The notes: generated by a model from the letters alone, not told the origin. Positions 1 to 8,100 are shown, numbered from the stretch's first letter. The stretch: 64,000 nucleotides of DNA from an uncultured Chloracidobacterium sp. (GCA_937941715.1 CALDGX010000049.1:31893-95892), one strand, 5' to 3'. Made by a program: numbers and translations.

Positions 1-388
1 CGACATTGGCACCGAGCCACGTGAATTTCGATTCCTTCATCCGCGCCAGCAGATCGGGCGTTTTGATATCGAATTCGTGATTGCCGAATACCGCGTAATC
101 AAGGCCGACAGCGTTCCACGCGTCGATCATCTGAGCACCTTTGTACGTTCGTGTTTCGACCGATGGCGAAACCGTATCGCCGCCGAGCGTGAATATCGTG
201 TTCGGGTTTTCGGCGACCGCGGCTTTTTTCAACGTCAGCAGGCGGGCGAGTCCGCCGCGCTTACCGCCGTCGACCGGCGCGAATTGATAGACATCATTGA
301 CGTGCAAAATGGTGATGCGGACATTCTGGCCAAATACCGCCGACGACGTCAGAAGCAAAAAGGCAATTGTAATAAAGGATCTAAGCAT
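1..388 (-). CDS. 5'-nucleotidase/UshA-like metallophosphatase, 3' part missing
   Basis: The 129 visible residues start with a hydrophobic signal peptide ending near VFGQ, followed by metallophosphatase motifs: ILHVNDVYQF (the DxH-type first metal site is altered to ND), GGDTVSP and the FGNHEFD block typical of UshA/SoxB-type nucleotidases. These periplasmic enzymes remove phosphate from nucleotides or 2',3'-cyclic nucleotides using two metal ions. The start is 5 bases past the stop of the dioxygenase gene, so the two are probably cotranscribed; a purine-rich GGGGGTGA overlapping the upstream stop can serve as ribosome site. The C-terminal substrate-binding domain lies beyond the window edge, so exact specificity cannot be judged. 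Confidence 0.85.
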   Translation of the reverse strand, partial: MLRSFITIAFLLLTSSAVFGQNVRITILHVNDVYQFAPVDGGKRGGLARLLTLKKAAVAENPNTIFTLGGDTVSPSVETRTYKGAQMIDAWNAVGLDYAVFGNHEFDIKTPDLLARMKESKFTWLGANV

Positions 389-393
389 AACGG

Positions 394-1188
394 TCACCCC
401 CGGTCTTCGATCTTGAGATGTGTACGGGCCTCCCATATCTCGGGAAAGAACTTCTTGGTAAGCGTTGTCATCAGATAGCCGACGCCTTCGGACCCGCCGG
501 TGCCGCGTTTCATTCCCAACATCCGTTCGACCATCATCACGTGATGGTAGCGCCAAAGAGAGATGTTCTCGTCGTGGTCGATCAACAGATCCTGCATTAT
601 GAACAGGTCGGCATGCGTTTCAGGACGGGACAGTATTTTGACGATCGCCGCGACCCGTTCGTCGTGGGTCTTGACTGCGAAACCGGATCGCTCCAACAAT
701 GCCCAGAAAGCGTCAGCAAGGCTCGGAGCCTCAAATCGGCGTTTGAGACGTGTATAAGCGTATTCGTCCTCTTTGAAACTATTCAGTATCCGCTCGTCCT
801 TTTGCCCCGAGGCAAATTCCAACTCGCGAAACTGCATCGACTGAAAACCGCTCGCCGGATTCAGCTTGTCACGAAATTCCAAAAAGCCGATCTGCGCCAT
901 CGACTCGAGCACGTGGATCTGGCCGACCATTACCTTCTCGATCGCGGTCACCGCCCGAAGGCTGTGGTTAACGCGAAACGCCCGCCCTTCATCCAGCCAT
1001 CGCACGGTCGCGTCAACTTCGTGAAGTATCTGCTTGAACCACAACTCGTACGTCTGATGAATAACGATAAAGAGCAATTCGTCGTGGCTGGTAGGCTCCG
1101 AGAGCGTTTCCTGAAGGCTCAGTAACTCGCGGACCTTCAGGTATTTGTTATACGAGAGTGGTGGATCGATTCCGTATTCTGATGACAT
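394..1188 (-). CDS. kynA: Tryptophan 2,3-dioxygenase
   Basis: This 264-residue heme protein opens L-tryptophan to N-formylkynurenine, the first step of the kynurenine route. Family signatures are clear: the early SHDELLFIVIHQTYELWFKQ region with the distal histidine and heme-pocket residues, an RNHSLRAV-like segment, and the late WRYHHVMMVERMLG stretch carrying the proximal heme histidine, then a GTGGSEGVGYL loop. The length is slightly shorter than most bacterial members (about 270-290). I chose the ATG at 1188 rather than an in-frame ATG further upstream because homology begins there and the longer form would run through the promoter. No kynureninase or formamidase is next to it. A TTGACA-type promoter lies 25-53 bases upstream. 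Confidence 0.95.
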   Translation of the reverse strand: MSSEYGIDPPLSYNKYLKVRELLSLQETLSEPTSHDELLFIVIHQTYELWFKQILHEVDATVRWLDEGRAFRVNHSLRAVTAIEKVMVGQIHVLESMAQIGFLEFRDKLNPASGFQSMQFRELEFASGQKDERILNSFKEDEYAYTRLKRRFEAPSLADAFWALLERSGFAVKTHDERVAAIVKILSRPETHADLFIMQDLLIDHDENISLWRYHHVMMVERMLGMKRGTGGSEGVGYLMTTLTKKFFPEIWEARTHLKIEDRG

Positions 1189-1212
1189 AAAAATGGATTG
1201 AGTACACGCTGT

Positions 1213-1241
1213 ATCATCGTTTATGCCGATATTTATGTCAA
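1213..1241 (-). promoter_or_regulatory. Sigma-70-like promoter of the dioxygenase gene
   Basis: On the minus strand TTGACA (1241-1236) is followed after 17 bases by GATGAT (1218-1213), giving a transcript start about 15-20 bases before the ATG at 1188. The -35 is perfect and the -10 matches 4 of 6. It is divergent from the cold-shock promoter 37 bases away. Confidence 0.5.
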
Positions 1242-1277
1242 TTTTCAGGGTTTTTAGGCAATTTGGCGGAAAACCTC

Positions 1278-1306
1278 TTGACACGCCATTATGATTTCGC
1301 TAAATT
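1278..1306 (+). promoter_or_regulatory. Cold-shock gene promoter with a long 5' leader
   Basis: TTGACA (1278-1283), a 17-base spacer and TAAATT (1301-1306) form the best sigma-70-like promoter in this part of the window. The start would be near 1313, leaving an untranslated leader of about 220 bases to the ATG at 1535. Long, structured leaders are a known property of cspA-type genes. The leader ends in a T-rich tract and GGAGG at 1517-1521. Apart from this leader and the divergent promoter I see no gene in 1189-1534. Confidence 0.6.
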
Positions 1307-1534
1307 GGCGTTCGTCAAACGAAAAACTCGCTCAAAATATTCCCAAGGATCTTGCAGTTTAAGATTACTTTGTCCCGAGATGGTTGTTCCGTTTTCGGGT
1401 TTGGTTGTGGTTGCGTTACCAAAAACGCAGTTGTGACGTCGGTGGGATTTTCGTGGAATTTGTGTCCGCGGCGATTGGTGACAACGCACGGCATTGAATT
1501 TTGTTTTTTAATTTTTCGGAGGATTTAAGAAGAG

Positions 1535-1744
1535 ATGTCAAAAGCAATCGGCAAGGTCAAGTGGTTTAACAACGCCAAGGGATATGGGTTCATCGAGCAG
1601 CCCGGTGAACAGGATATTTTCGTGCATTACAGCGCGATATCTGGTGATGGTTACAAGACCTTGATCCAGGGTCAGGAGGTCGAATTCGAAGTGACCAACG
1701 GACCTAAGGGACCGCAGGCGGAGAACGTGGCAACTGTCATGTAA
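1535..1744 (+). CDS. Cold-shock protein, CspA family
   Basis: A 69-residue single cold-shock domain that binds single-stranded nucleic acid and acts as an RNA chaperone. Both RNA-binding motifs are present: RNP1 as KGYGFIEQ and RNP2 as DIFVHYSAI, preceded by the GKVKWFN start typical of the family. The length matches CspA (about 70). A GGAGG ribosome site precedes the ATG. The gene is monocistronic: it has its own promoter and long leader upstream and a strong hairpin terminator directly downstream. Which of the many Csp roles it plays (cold-induced or constitutive) is not visible, though the long leader hints at post-transcriptional control. Confidence 0.96.
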   Translation: MSKAIGKVKWFNNAKGYGFIEQPGEQDIFVHYSAISGDGYKTLIQGQEVEFEVTNGPKGPQAENVATVM

Positions 1745-1766
1745 AAGTTGATCGACCAGCAAATTG

Positions 1767-1800
1767 AAAAGGCGGGCCCGTATGCGGCCCGCCTTTTGAT
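1767..1800 (+). terminator. Rho-independent terminator of the cold-shock gene
   Basis: A stem with arms AAAAGGCGGGC (1767-1777) and GCCCGCCTTTT (1787-1797), with a short loop and a T-rich end. The A-rich left arm makes it usable in the minus direction too, for the convergent gene ending at 1819. Confidence 0.9.
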
Positions 1801-1818
1801 TTGTCGCTATTAATATTG

Positions 1819-2139
1819 TTACAAAAGTTCTTCGCCCTTTGCTTTCAAACTTCGACGCCATAACTCACGATATGACGTAAATCGAGAAACGAGGGTATTG
1901 AAATAGTACCTTTGAGCAAACGTCAGGTTCCGGTCGTCGGCCATCCTTTTGATCTGTGATTCAAGCCGAGCGCGCGACTCGAACGGCGGCCGCTTTGTCG
2001 CACCGTTGAAGTAAATATCAAAATCGATCTTCAGCTTGCGAATATCATCCTCAAGCCGCTTCAGCGACATATCGATCTCGATCGCTTCTTCTTTCTTTGA
2101 CTGGACCCCGCGGTACAGTTTGTTTCCTATCATTGCCAT
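1819..2139 (-). CDS. Conserved hypothetical protein, 106 aa, helical
   Basis: I do not recognise a named family. The protein is charged and predicted mostly helical: residues 20-45 (EIDMSLKRLEDDIRKLKIDF) look like a coiled-coil segment, followed by an NGATKRPP loop and a second basic/aromatic half with YYFNTLVSRFTSYREL. No signal peptide or membrane segment is seen. A second in-frame ATG lies two codons downstream, so the start is uncertain by 6 bases. A TATAAT hexamer on the minus strand (2186-2181) lies about 40 bases before the start. Coding quality is supported by codon use like its neighbours and by the convergent terminator at its end. Confidence 0.7.
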   Translation of the reverse strand: MAMIGNKLYRGVQSKKEEAIEIDMSLKRLEDDIRKLKIDFDIYFNGATKRPPFESRARLESQIKRMADDRNLTFAQRYYFNTLVSRFTSYRELWRRSLKAKGEELL

Positions 2140-2232
2140 ATGCTTGGTCTGGGGCTGCGGCAGGCGGGAGAGCCCTCTGTATTATATACATTGCTAAGTC
2201 CGATCTTATTCCGTAAACGCAGTTATGTGAGT

Positions 2233-2238
2233 TAGAAT
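2233..2238 (+). promoter_or_regulatory. -10 element directly before selA
   Basis: TAGAAT ends 6 bases before the selA ATG, so a transcript would begin at or next to the start codon. There is no Shine-Dalgarno-like purine run in between. No good -35 is seen at the usual distance. Confidence 0.35.
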
Positions 2239-2244
2239 GCCGTT

Positions 2245-3654
2245 ATGTCCACCGAACAGCACACGGTTCAAAATGCTTTGCGCAGCTTGCCGTCGATAGA
2301 CGAACTAGTACGCACGCTTTTGACCCGGTCAGATATGGCGGAGGCCGGCCATGCCAGGGTTACTGAGTTTGCCCGGCGCGCGGTCGATTCGGTCCGCACT
2401 GACCTGATTGCGGGAAATACGGTCGATCATGATATTGTCCGCCTCGCCGAAACACGTGCCGCCGAAATGTGGATCCGCCGCCGGCAGGAGAGATCAAAAC
2501 GCGTGATCAACGCAACCGGTGTGATCATCCACACCAATCTCGGGCGGGCGCCTCTATCGGACCGGGCTCGTGCGGCAATTGCCGAAGTCTCAGGCTACTG
2601 CACGGTCGAATTCGATCTTGAGGCCGGCGGCCGCGGCCGCCGTGGGGAATATGTCGAGGGATTGATCGCCGAGGTAACCGGGGCCGAAGCCGCCATTGTC
2701 GTCAATAATTGCGCGGCGGCGGCGTTTCTCGTACTTTCCGCCCTGGCCGTCGGCGGCGAGGTGATCATATCTCGCGGTGAACTGGTCGAGATCGGCGGTG
2801 ATTTTCGCGTTCCTGACGTTCTGAAAGCATCGGGGGCACGGCTTCGCGAGGTCGGAACGACAAATCGGACGAAGATTGCGGACTTTGAGACAGCGTGCGA
2901 TGAAAACACGCGAATTATACTTCGTGTCCACCCGTCTAATTATCGGATCATTGGATTCACCGCGTCCCCGTCGATCCGGGCCCTGGCGGATCTGGCACGA
3001 CAAAAGGGCGTAATACTGTTCGAAGATATCGGTTCCGGTGCGTTGCTCGGCGTGGGCGATGAACCAGTGCCGGCTGAGTCATTGGCGAATGGTGCCGATC
3101 TCGTAGCATTTAGCGGGGACAAACTGCTCGGAGGCCCGCAATCAGGGATCATCGCCGGGCGCCGGAATCTGATAGAGTCGCTCCGTAAACACCCGCTCTA
3201 TCGTGTACTGCGCGTCGACAAACTTACTTATGCCGCACTTGGGGCGACGCTCGAGTCGTTCGCGAACGGTACGGCCTTACGCGAGATCCCCGTCCTGCAA
3301 ATGATCAATTACCCTCGCGAAGCGATCGAGGAAAGGGCAACAAGTTTCGCAAATCGTGTCACATCTCTGAACCTCGGAATATCTGCGGCGATAACTGACG
3401 GTAATTCTGTCATCGGCGGCGGATCGGCTCCGGATATTCATCCGCCAACGTCACTTATCGCTCTCAGCCATACGGAGATGTCGGCCGACGCTATTGATTC
3501 GGAGTTTCGCAAGGGGACGCCGCCCGTCATCACGCGGATCGAGAATGATAAGGTGATGATCGACCTGAGAACCGTCGCGAAAGGCGAAGAAGATCTGCTC
3601 TTGAGAGCTGTTGCCGCCGTATTTAGCCGTTTCGCTGGGCGAAGTCCCGCATAA
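2245..3654 (+). CDS. selA: L-seryl-tRNA(Sec) selenium transferase
   Basis: SelA is a PLP enzyme that converts seryl-tRNA(Sec) to selenocysteinyl-tRNA(Sec) with selenophosphate. At 469 residues it has the family length (E. coli 463). Visible motifs: the N-terminal helical domain with LPSIDELV, the RVINATGVIIHTNLGRAPLS core, and the PLP lysine K293 in FSGDKLLGGPQSG, matching the E. coli position almost exactly. The final codons overlap the end of convergent serC by 32 bases. No selB, selD or selC tRNA is present in the window, although selA often sits beside selB. The start looks leaderless (TAGAAT six bases upstream). Confidence 0.95.
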   Translation: MSTEQHTVQNALRSLPSIDELVRTLLTRSDMAEAGHARVTEFARRAVDSVRTDLIAGNTVDHDIVRLAETRAAEMWIRRRQERSKRVINATGVIIHTNLGRAPLSDRARAAIAEVSGYCTVEFDLEAGGRGRRGEYVEGLIAEVTGAEAAIVVNNCAAAAFLVLSALAVGGEVIISRGELVEIGGDFRVPDVLKASGARLREVGTTNRTKIADFETACDENTRIILRVHPSNYRIIGFTASPSIRALADLARQKGVILFEDIGSGALLGVGDEPVPAESLANGADLVAFSGDKLLGGPQSGIIAGRRNLIESLRKHPLYRVLRVDKLTYAALGATLESFANGTALREIPVLQMINYPREAIEERATSFANRVTSLNLGISAAITDGNSVIGGGSAPDIHPPTSLIALSHTEMSADAIDSEFRKGTPPVITRIENDKVMIDLRTVAKGEEDLLLRAVAAVFSRFAGRSPA

Positions 3655-4711
3655 AGTCAACAAGGACCTCGACGCCCTCACGCGGAAACGCATTGTAGAT
3701 CGACGCCCTGATCCCGCCAAGCGAACGGTGGCCGCGAAGTCCGTCCAGACCGATCGCCGCTGCCTGATCGCAAAACTCGTTTTCCAGTCTTTCGTCCGGG
3801 AGACGAAATGTCACATTCATCAATGAACGTACGGCGCGATCTGCATGTCCCGAATAGAACCCGTCGCTGCTGTCGATCGCGTCATACAAGATCGAGGCTT
3901 TCAGGGTATTCCGCTTTTCAAACTCTTCGACGCCGCCGCCGCTCTTGATCCATTGGCAAACGAGGCCGATTAGATAGATACCCCACGTATTAGGTGTGTT
4001 CGGCATTGAGGCATTCTCGGCGAACTTTCGATAGTCCAGCAGCGAGTGCATCCCGTCCGGGCAGCGATCCAGCATATCATCGCGAATGATCACCAGTGTT
4101 ACGCCGCTCGGGCCGATATTCTTTTGAGCTCCGGCGTATATCAATGCGTATCGATCGATGGAAAGCGGTTTGGACAATATGTTCGACGACGCGTCGCATA
4201 CGACGGGAATGCCGCCGCCATCGAGTTCGTATTTGAACTCAACACCCTCGATCGTCTCGTTGGAAGTGTAATGGACGTAGGCCGCGTCCCGCGTGAACGA
4301 AAGTTCGTCCGGATCCGGAATGCTACGATGTCCGTTTTCGGCAGATGAATAGACGACGTTTACTTTCCCGGTCTTTTTCGCCTCGATCAATGCCTTTTTA
4401 CCCCAGGCACCAGTTATCACATAGTCGGCCGACCTGCCCGCATGAAGAAAGTTAATGGGCACCATCGAAAACTGCATTGTCGCCCCGCCTTGCAGGAATA
4501 GGATGCGATAATTGTCGGGAACCGACAACAACTCGCGGATGCCTCGTTCGGCGCTGTCGAGGATCGCTTCGAAACGCTTCGAGCGGTGGCTGATCTCCAT
4601 CACGCTCATTCCGCAGCCGTCGACCGAGAGCAGTTCACGCTGAGCTTGTTCGAGCACCGGCACAGGCATGATTGCCGGGCCGGCACTAAAGTTGTATATC
4701 CTTTTGGTCAT
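3623..4711 (-). CDS. serC: Phosphoserine aminotransferase
   Basis: SerC transfers the amino group of glutamate to 3-phosphohydroxypyruvate in serine synthesis and also serves the PLP route. The 362-residue length is standard. Seen directly: the NFSAGPA start, MEISHRSKRF, LFLQGGATMQFSMVP, and the PLP lysine K197 in YAGAQKNIGPSG. The two terminal arginine-rich stretches RGHRSLGGIRASIYNA that bind the phosphate are intact. It ends inside the 3' end of selA on the other strand, so transcription of the two may interfere. Serine is also the precursor of selenocysteine, but the convergent arrangement gives no evidence of a shared operon. Confidence 0.96.
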   Translation of the reverse strand: MTKRIYNFSAGPAIMPVPVLEQAQRELLSVDGCGMSVMEISHRSKRFEAILDSAERGIRELLSVPDNYRILFLQGGATMQFSMVPINFLHAGRSADYVITGAWGKKALIEAKKTGKVNVVYSSAENGHRSIPDPDELSFTRDAAYVHYTSNETIEGVEFKYELDGGGIPVVCDASSNILSKPLSIDRYALIYAGAQKNIGPSGVTLVIIRDDMLDRCPDGMHSLLDYRKFAENASMPNTPNTWGIYLIGLVCQWIKSGGGVEEFEKRNTLKASILYDAIDSSDGFYSGHADRAVRSLMNVTFRLPDERLENEFCDQAAAIGLDGLRGHRSLGGIRASIYNAFPREGVEVLVDFMRDFAQRNG

Positions 4712-4943
4712 ATGTGCCGATCAGCCGTCGGTAGTACCTAGTGTCCGAACGTAAACGATATCACACGGTCCCTCGATTTTCATTAGGGCGGACTAAGCCG
4801 AAAATCGATGTACGAAACGGGCTTTGCTTCGATTATTGCTCAAAAGTGGGTTAGAATATGTGATATTAACGAACTCTTTTTTTGAGTCCGGCATCAAACG
4901 AGCGCGCCCGAGGTGGCGGCCGTAATTACTTTGGAGGATTTCC

Positions 4944-6263
4944 ATGGATCGCAAAGCTTATTCAATATTATTTTTTACCGCTGCACTTTTGATCTCAGGA
5001 GCGATCTCGACGTTCGCCCAGACCGTCGTTACTTCCGGCTCCGTTGAGCTGCTTAAGGAAGACGGTACCAGAACGCCGGTCAACGGAGCACTGGTCGAGG
5101 TATTTCGGACGGACGTTAAGTCGGGTTTCCCCTCGGGCAAGACCGGCAAGAACGGAGCCTTCAGCTTTGCCGGTTTTCAGCCGGGCGGTGTTTATGTTTT
5201 GTCGGTAAGCGCCCCAAATTGTTCGCCGAGCTTTTTGACCAACGTCAAAGCCGGACAGGAAAAACTGCTCATCACCCTCAAACCCGGAGACGGTAAACGC
5301 TGGACCGAAGATGAGGTTCGCAAGGCGGTCGCGTCAAGCGGTAAGAGTGGCGGTAATAGCGAGTCAAGCACCGAACTGACCCCTGAGCAGAAAAAGGCTC
5401 AGGCCGAATACGAAGCGAAACGAAAGGAGATTGAATCCAAGAACGCTAAGGCCGAAAAGACCAATGAAGTGGTCAATCGCGTTATCAAAGAAGGAGCGGC
5501 AGCGTTTGAAGCTAAGGACTACGATACGGCAATTATCAAGTACACCGAGGGATACGAAGTCGATCCGGAATTTATCGGTACCGCACCGGTAATGCTGCTC
5601 AACCGCGGGTCTGCCCTTCGCAATCGGGGCGTCGATACCTATAACAAAAACGTTAAGAACACCGACATCACGGCCAAACTCGAAGCATTTGGCAGGGTCA
5701 AGTCGGATCTGGCCGGTGCTCTGGATGTATTCAAGAAGGCGTTTTCGATGATCAAAAACGCCAACCCCGCCGACGTTCCCGATCAGAACAACGCAAATCG
5801 CACCCGTGACGAAGCGGTTCGTGAAGCCAAGGAAACCATCAGATTGATGGTCGTTACCGAACAGATCGGTGATGGCGTGATGGAAAACGCCCAGATAATG
5901 CTGCCGGAATATGTCGCTCTCGAGGCGGATCCCGTAAAGAAGGCCGAAGGAAGACTCCTTGTTGCCGACCTTTATCGGGTTGCAGCCGAATCCGAAAAAG
6001 CGATCGAGGCCTACAAGGCGATCCTCGAAACAACACCGGAGAACATCGACGCTCTCGCCGGAGCCGGACTGAGCCTGGTTAACCTTGGCTACATCAATAA
6101 CGACAAGACCAAACTTCAGGAAGGTGCCAACTTGCTCCAGAAATACGCAAGTCTTGCTCCGGATGGCCATAAATTCAAGGCTGACGCTCTGGGGTTGATC
6201 GACACGCTCAAGAAAGAGCAGAATGTTACGCCTCAAAAGGTGACGACCAAGAAAAAGAACTAG
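4944..6263 (+). CDS. Secreted carboxypeptidase-regulatory-like/TPR protein
   Basis: Residues 1-26 form a signal peptide ending at TFAQ. Residues about 30-100 resemble a carboxypeptidase regulatory-like (transthyretin-like) beta domain, with GALVEVFRTDV, FSFAGFQPGGVYVLSVSAP and a closing LITLKPG. A charged lysine/glutamate-rich linker follows (about 145-180), then TPR-type helical repeats from about 180 to 425, with YDTAIIKYTEGYEVDPEF and AIEAYKAILETTPENIDALAGAG as typical units. It probably acts in the periplasm or at the outer membrane as a scaffold; no catalytic residues are seen. A TAGAAT hexamer at 4852-4857 and a GGAGG site before the ATG precede it, and a perfect terminator follows. Confidence 0.8.
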   Translation: MDRKAYSILFFTAALLISGAISTFAQTVVTSGSVELLKEDGTRTPVNGALVEVFRTDVKSGFPSGKTGKNGAFSFAGFQPGGVYVLSVSAPNCSPSFLTNVKAGQEKLLITLKPGDGKRWTEDEVRKAVASSGKSGGNSESSTELTPEQKKAQAEYEAKRKEIESKNAKAEKTNEVVNRVIKEGAAAFEAKDYDTAIIKYTEGYEVDPEFIGTAPVMLLNRGSALRNRGVDTYNKNVKNTDITAKLEAFGRVKSDLAGALDVFKKAFSMIKNANPADVPDQNNANRTRDEAVREAKETIRLMVVTEQIGDGVMENAQIMLPEYVALEADPVKKAEGRLLVADLYRVAAESEKAIEAYKAILETTPENIDALAGAGLSLVNLGYINNDKTKLQEGANLLQKYASLAPDGHKFKADALGLIDTLKKEQNVTPQKVTTKKKN

Positions 6264-6287
6264 TTTTCGGTCGATTCTGATCGTGTG

Positions 6288-6325
6288 TGCCGTACCGAGT
6301 AACTCGGTACGGCATTTTCTTTTTT
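6288..6325 (+). terminator. Rho-independent terminator
   Basis: Perfect inverted arms TGCCGTACCGAGT / (A)CTCGGTACGGCA with a tiny loop, followed by TTTTCTTTTTT. It ends the TPR protein transcript. Confidence 0.95.
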
Positions 6326-6396
6326 GTCACAAAATTACCGGCGGCGGTGTTTCCATTTCGTTAAGCAATTATCATCACGATCCGGAGGCAATAATC

Positions 6397-7326
6397 ATGA
6401 AAAGTAAGTTCATTCGATCAGCGGCGGGTTTGTCGCTCGCATTTATCATTATCGTTATCGGCAAATACGTCATCGTCGCACAATCGGTGATCAGCGGTGA
6501 ATGGAAGGCCGATGCTCGTTCAACCAAGAGCCAAAGCGCCGATGACGCCCGAAAGCTGAAAATCTCGTTTTGGATCAAGACAGACGAGGGCCGCAACCAG
6601 AATGGCCGTTCATTCAGCTATGACGAACTACAGGGCTTGCAGCGTGAGCAGACCGAGGGCGGCAAGGTCAGCTTCAGGCTTACGCGTGAAGCCGGAACAT
6701 TCGACTGCGAAGGATCATTCACGGACGGCAAGGGTTCCGGTACATTCCGATTCACGCCCGCGGCGGGTTATCTTGAAGCAATGCGGTCGCGTGGTTTCGA
6801 TTTCGAAAAATTCAATTCGAAGGGCAACGGTACGGTCGAAGACCGCATTTTCGCGGCAGCGATCATCGATGTCACTACGAGGCTTGCCGACGACCTGTTG
6901 TCAGCGAATTTTGGCAAACTCGACGTTGATGACCTGTTCAAGGCGGCCATCTTCAAGATCGATTCGCAGTTCATGTCTGAAATGAAGGCCACCGGTTTTC
7001 CAACTCTCACGATGGAGGATCTCGTCAAGGCACGCATCTTTAAGATCGACGCCGATTATGTTCGCCAGGTCAACGAAATGGGGCTGGCCGAAAAGGACTT
7101 TGAGAGTTTGGTCAAATTCCGGATCTTTAAGGTCACGCCCGAATTCCTGGCCGAGCTAAAAGCCGAGGGATTTACGGGCCTTTCATCCGAGGAGATCGTT
7201 AAGTTCCGGATCTTCAACATCGATGCGGACTTCATCAAAAAGGCAAAGGCCGAAAATCCGAATGTGACCGTTGAGGATATGGTCAAAATGAGGATCGGCG
7301 TTCATCGCACCAAGATCACGGACTAA
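6397..7326 (+). CDS. Secreted repeat protein with 29-residue repeats
   Basis: The ATG at 6397 has GGAGG upstream and begins a signal peptide or membrane anchor (residues about 5-28). An N-terminal beta-rich domain (about 30-130, GEWKADARS...FSYDELQGL...GTFRFTPA) resembles the region that precedes such repeats in acidobacterial M56/BlaR-type and related proteins. From residue 186 come four tandem units of 28-29 residues, each starting FK(I/V) and ending (V/I)KxRI, plus a degenerate unit before them. I do not know the function; the repeats are likely helical hairpins for protein contact. It lies between two terminators, so it is its own transcript despite following the TPR protein. Confidence 0.8.
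   Translation: MKSKFIRSAAGLSLAFIIIVIGKYVIVAQSVISGEWKADARSTKSQSADDARKLKISFWIKTDEGRNQNGRSFSYDELQGLQREQTEGGKVSFRLTREAGTFDCEGSFTDGKGSGTFRFTPAAGYLEAMRSRGFDFEKFNSKGNGTVEDRIFAAAIIDVTTRLADDLLSANFGKLDVDDLFKAAIFKIDSQFMSEMKATGFPTLTMEDLVKARIFKIDADYVRQVNEMGLAEKDFESLVKFRIFKVTPEFLAELKAEGFTGLSSEEIVKFRIFNIDADFIKKAKAENPNVTVEDMVKMRIGVHRTKITD
6952..7296 (+). repeat. Four tandem 29-codon coding repeats
   Basis: Protein repeats at residues 186-214, 215-243, 244-272 and 273-300 of the preceding gene. The consensus is F-K-I-D-x-x-(F/Y) at the start, a central (T/M)GF/L, then a D/E-(L/F)-(V/I)-K-x-R-I end. A weaker unit ending LFKAAI lies directly upstream. DNA identity between units is low, so this is an old repeat kept by selection on protein, not recent slippage. 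Confidence 0.85.
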
Positions 7327-7354
7327 CCAAAAATTCGATTTTTCGCTCATCTAC

Positions 7355-7384
7355 AGGAGAAGCCGCGCGGCTTCTCCTTTTTTA
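7355..7384 (+). terminator. Rho-independent terminator
   Basis: AGGAGAAGCCG / CGGCTTCTCCT with almost no loop, followed by a run of T. It ends the repeat-protein gene and its T-run touches the stop codon of convergent yceH. Confidence 0.9.
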
Positions 7385-8038
7385 TTCGAACTGCCTTCGA
7401 AACTCTTCAAACGTCTGTTGAATGGCCTCGACCTCGGCTCGCAGTGCGGCGACCTCTTCTTCCAGCTTCTCGATTCGTTCGCTCTCAACACCGCCCCGGC
7501 TCGATCGCGCCGCGTGAGCGGCGGCGAGAGCCTCAACATCGACATCGCCCGACAGCAAATGCGCAAAGCGTGCTTCTTTTTGTCCGGGCTGTACCGGCAG
7601 CTTTGCGACCAGCGGGTCGTCGCGGCGTGCGAGCCTGTCAAGCGTCTCCTGTATCTCTCCAAGGCCCGCGAAATTGAACAGGCGCTCGGTCCGCGTCCTA
7701 AGCTCGCCGAGCGTTTGCGGCCCACGCAGCAGCATCACACATATGACCGCCAGTTCATCAGGCTCGAGCTCGTAGATACTCGGCAGCATATGCTTATATT
7801 TCGGTACACGGCTGGTACTGCCGTAATAGACGTACACGATATTGCGGTCGCGTAGTCTCTCCAAAACAGCGGTAACGGTCGATTCATCATAGTTGACGAC
7901 CGGGTCGCGGTTGCTCTTTTGGTTGCAGGCATTGACCAGTGCATTCAGCGTTAGCGGATAATATTCCGGAGTGGTCAGCTGCTTTTCTACCAGCGAGCCG
8001 ACGATGCGGGCTTCGGTTTCATTGAGTATTTCGGGCAT
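7382..8038 (-). CDS. YceH/UPF0502 (DUF480) family protein
   Basis: A 218-residue protein with the two winged-helix domains of the YceH family: LNETEARIVGSLVEKQLTTPEYYPLTLNALV at the start, NQKSNRDPV, then VLLRGPQTLGELRTRTERL in the second domain. The last 40 residues form a coiled coil (IEKLEEEVAALRAEVEAIQQTF), as in homologues. Its biochemical role is not established; the fold suggests DNA binding or protein interaction. No partner gene is adjacent on the same strand. Nearly full family length and intact motifs leave little doubt about family. Confidence 0.93.
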   Translation of the reverse strand: MPEILNETEARIVGSLVEKQLTTPEYYPLTLNALVNACNQKSNRDPVVNYDESTVTAVLERLRDRNIVYVYYGSTSRVPKYKHMLPSIYELEPDELAVICVMLLRGPQTLGELRTRTERLFNFAGLGEIQETLDRLARRDDPLVAKLPVQPGQKEARFAHLLSGDVDVEALAAAHAARSSRGGVESERIEKLEEEVAALRAEVEAIQQTFEEFRRQFE

Positions 8039-8100
8039 ATCGATCGATTTGTTACTACGGCTTATACGAAGTTTAAGTTTTGTATTTTACAATTTACCCT

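Noticed and set aside
418..1125. Long plus-strand reading frame opposite tryptophan dioxygenase
   Set aside because: Antisense shadow; no family motifs, no ribosome site, and the minus-strand enzyme is certain.
1289..1489. 66-codon minus-strand frame over the cold-shock leader
   Set aside because: It covers the promoter and leader of the cold-shock gene and has no ribosome site or homology that I can see.
5364..6236. 290-codon minus-strand frame opposite the TPR protein
   Set aside because: Mirror frame of a high-confidence gene; composition is phenylalanine/glycine-rich without domain features.
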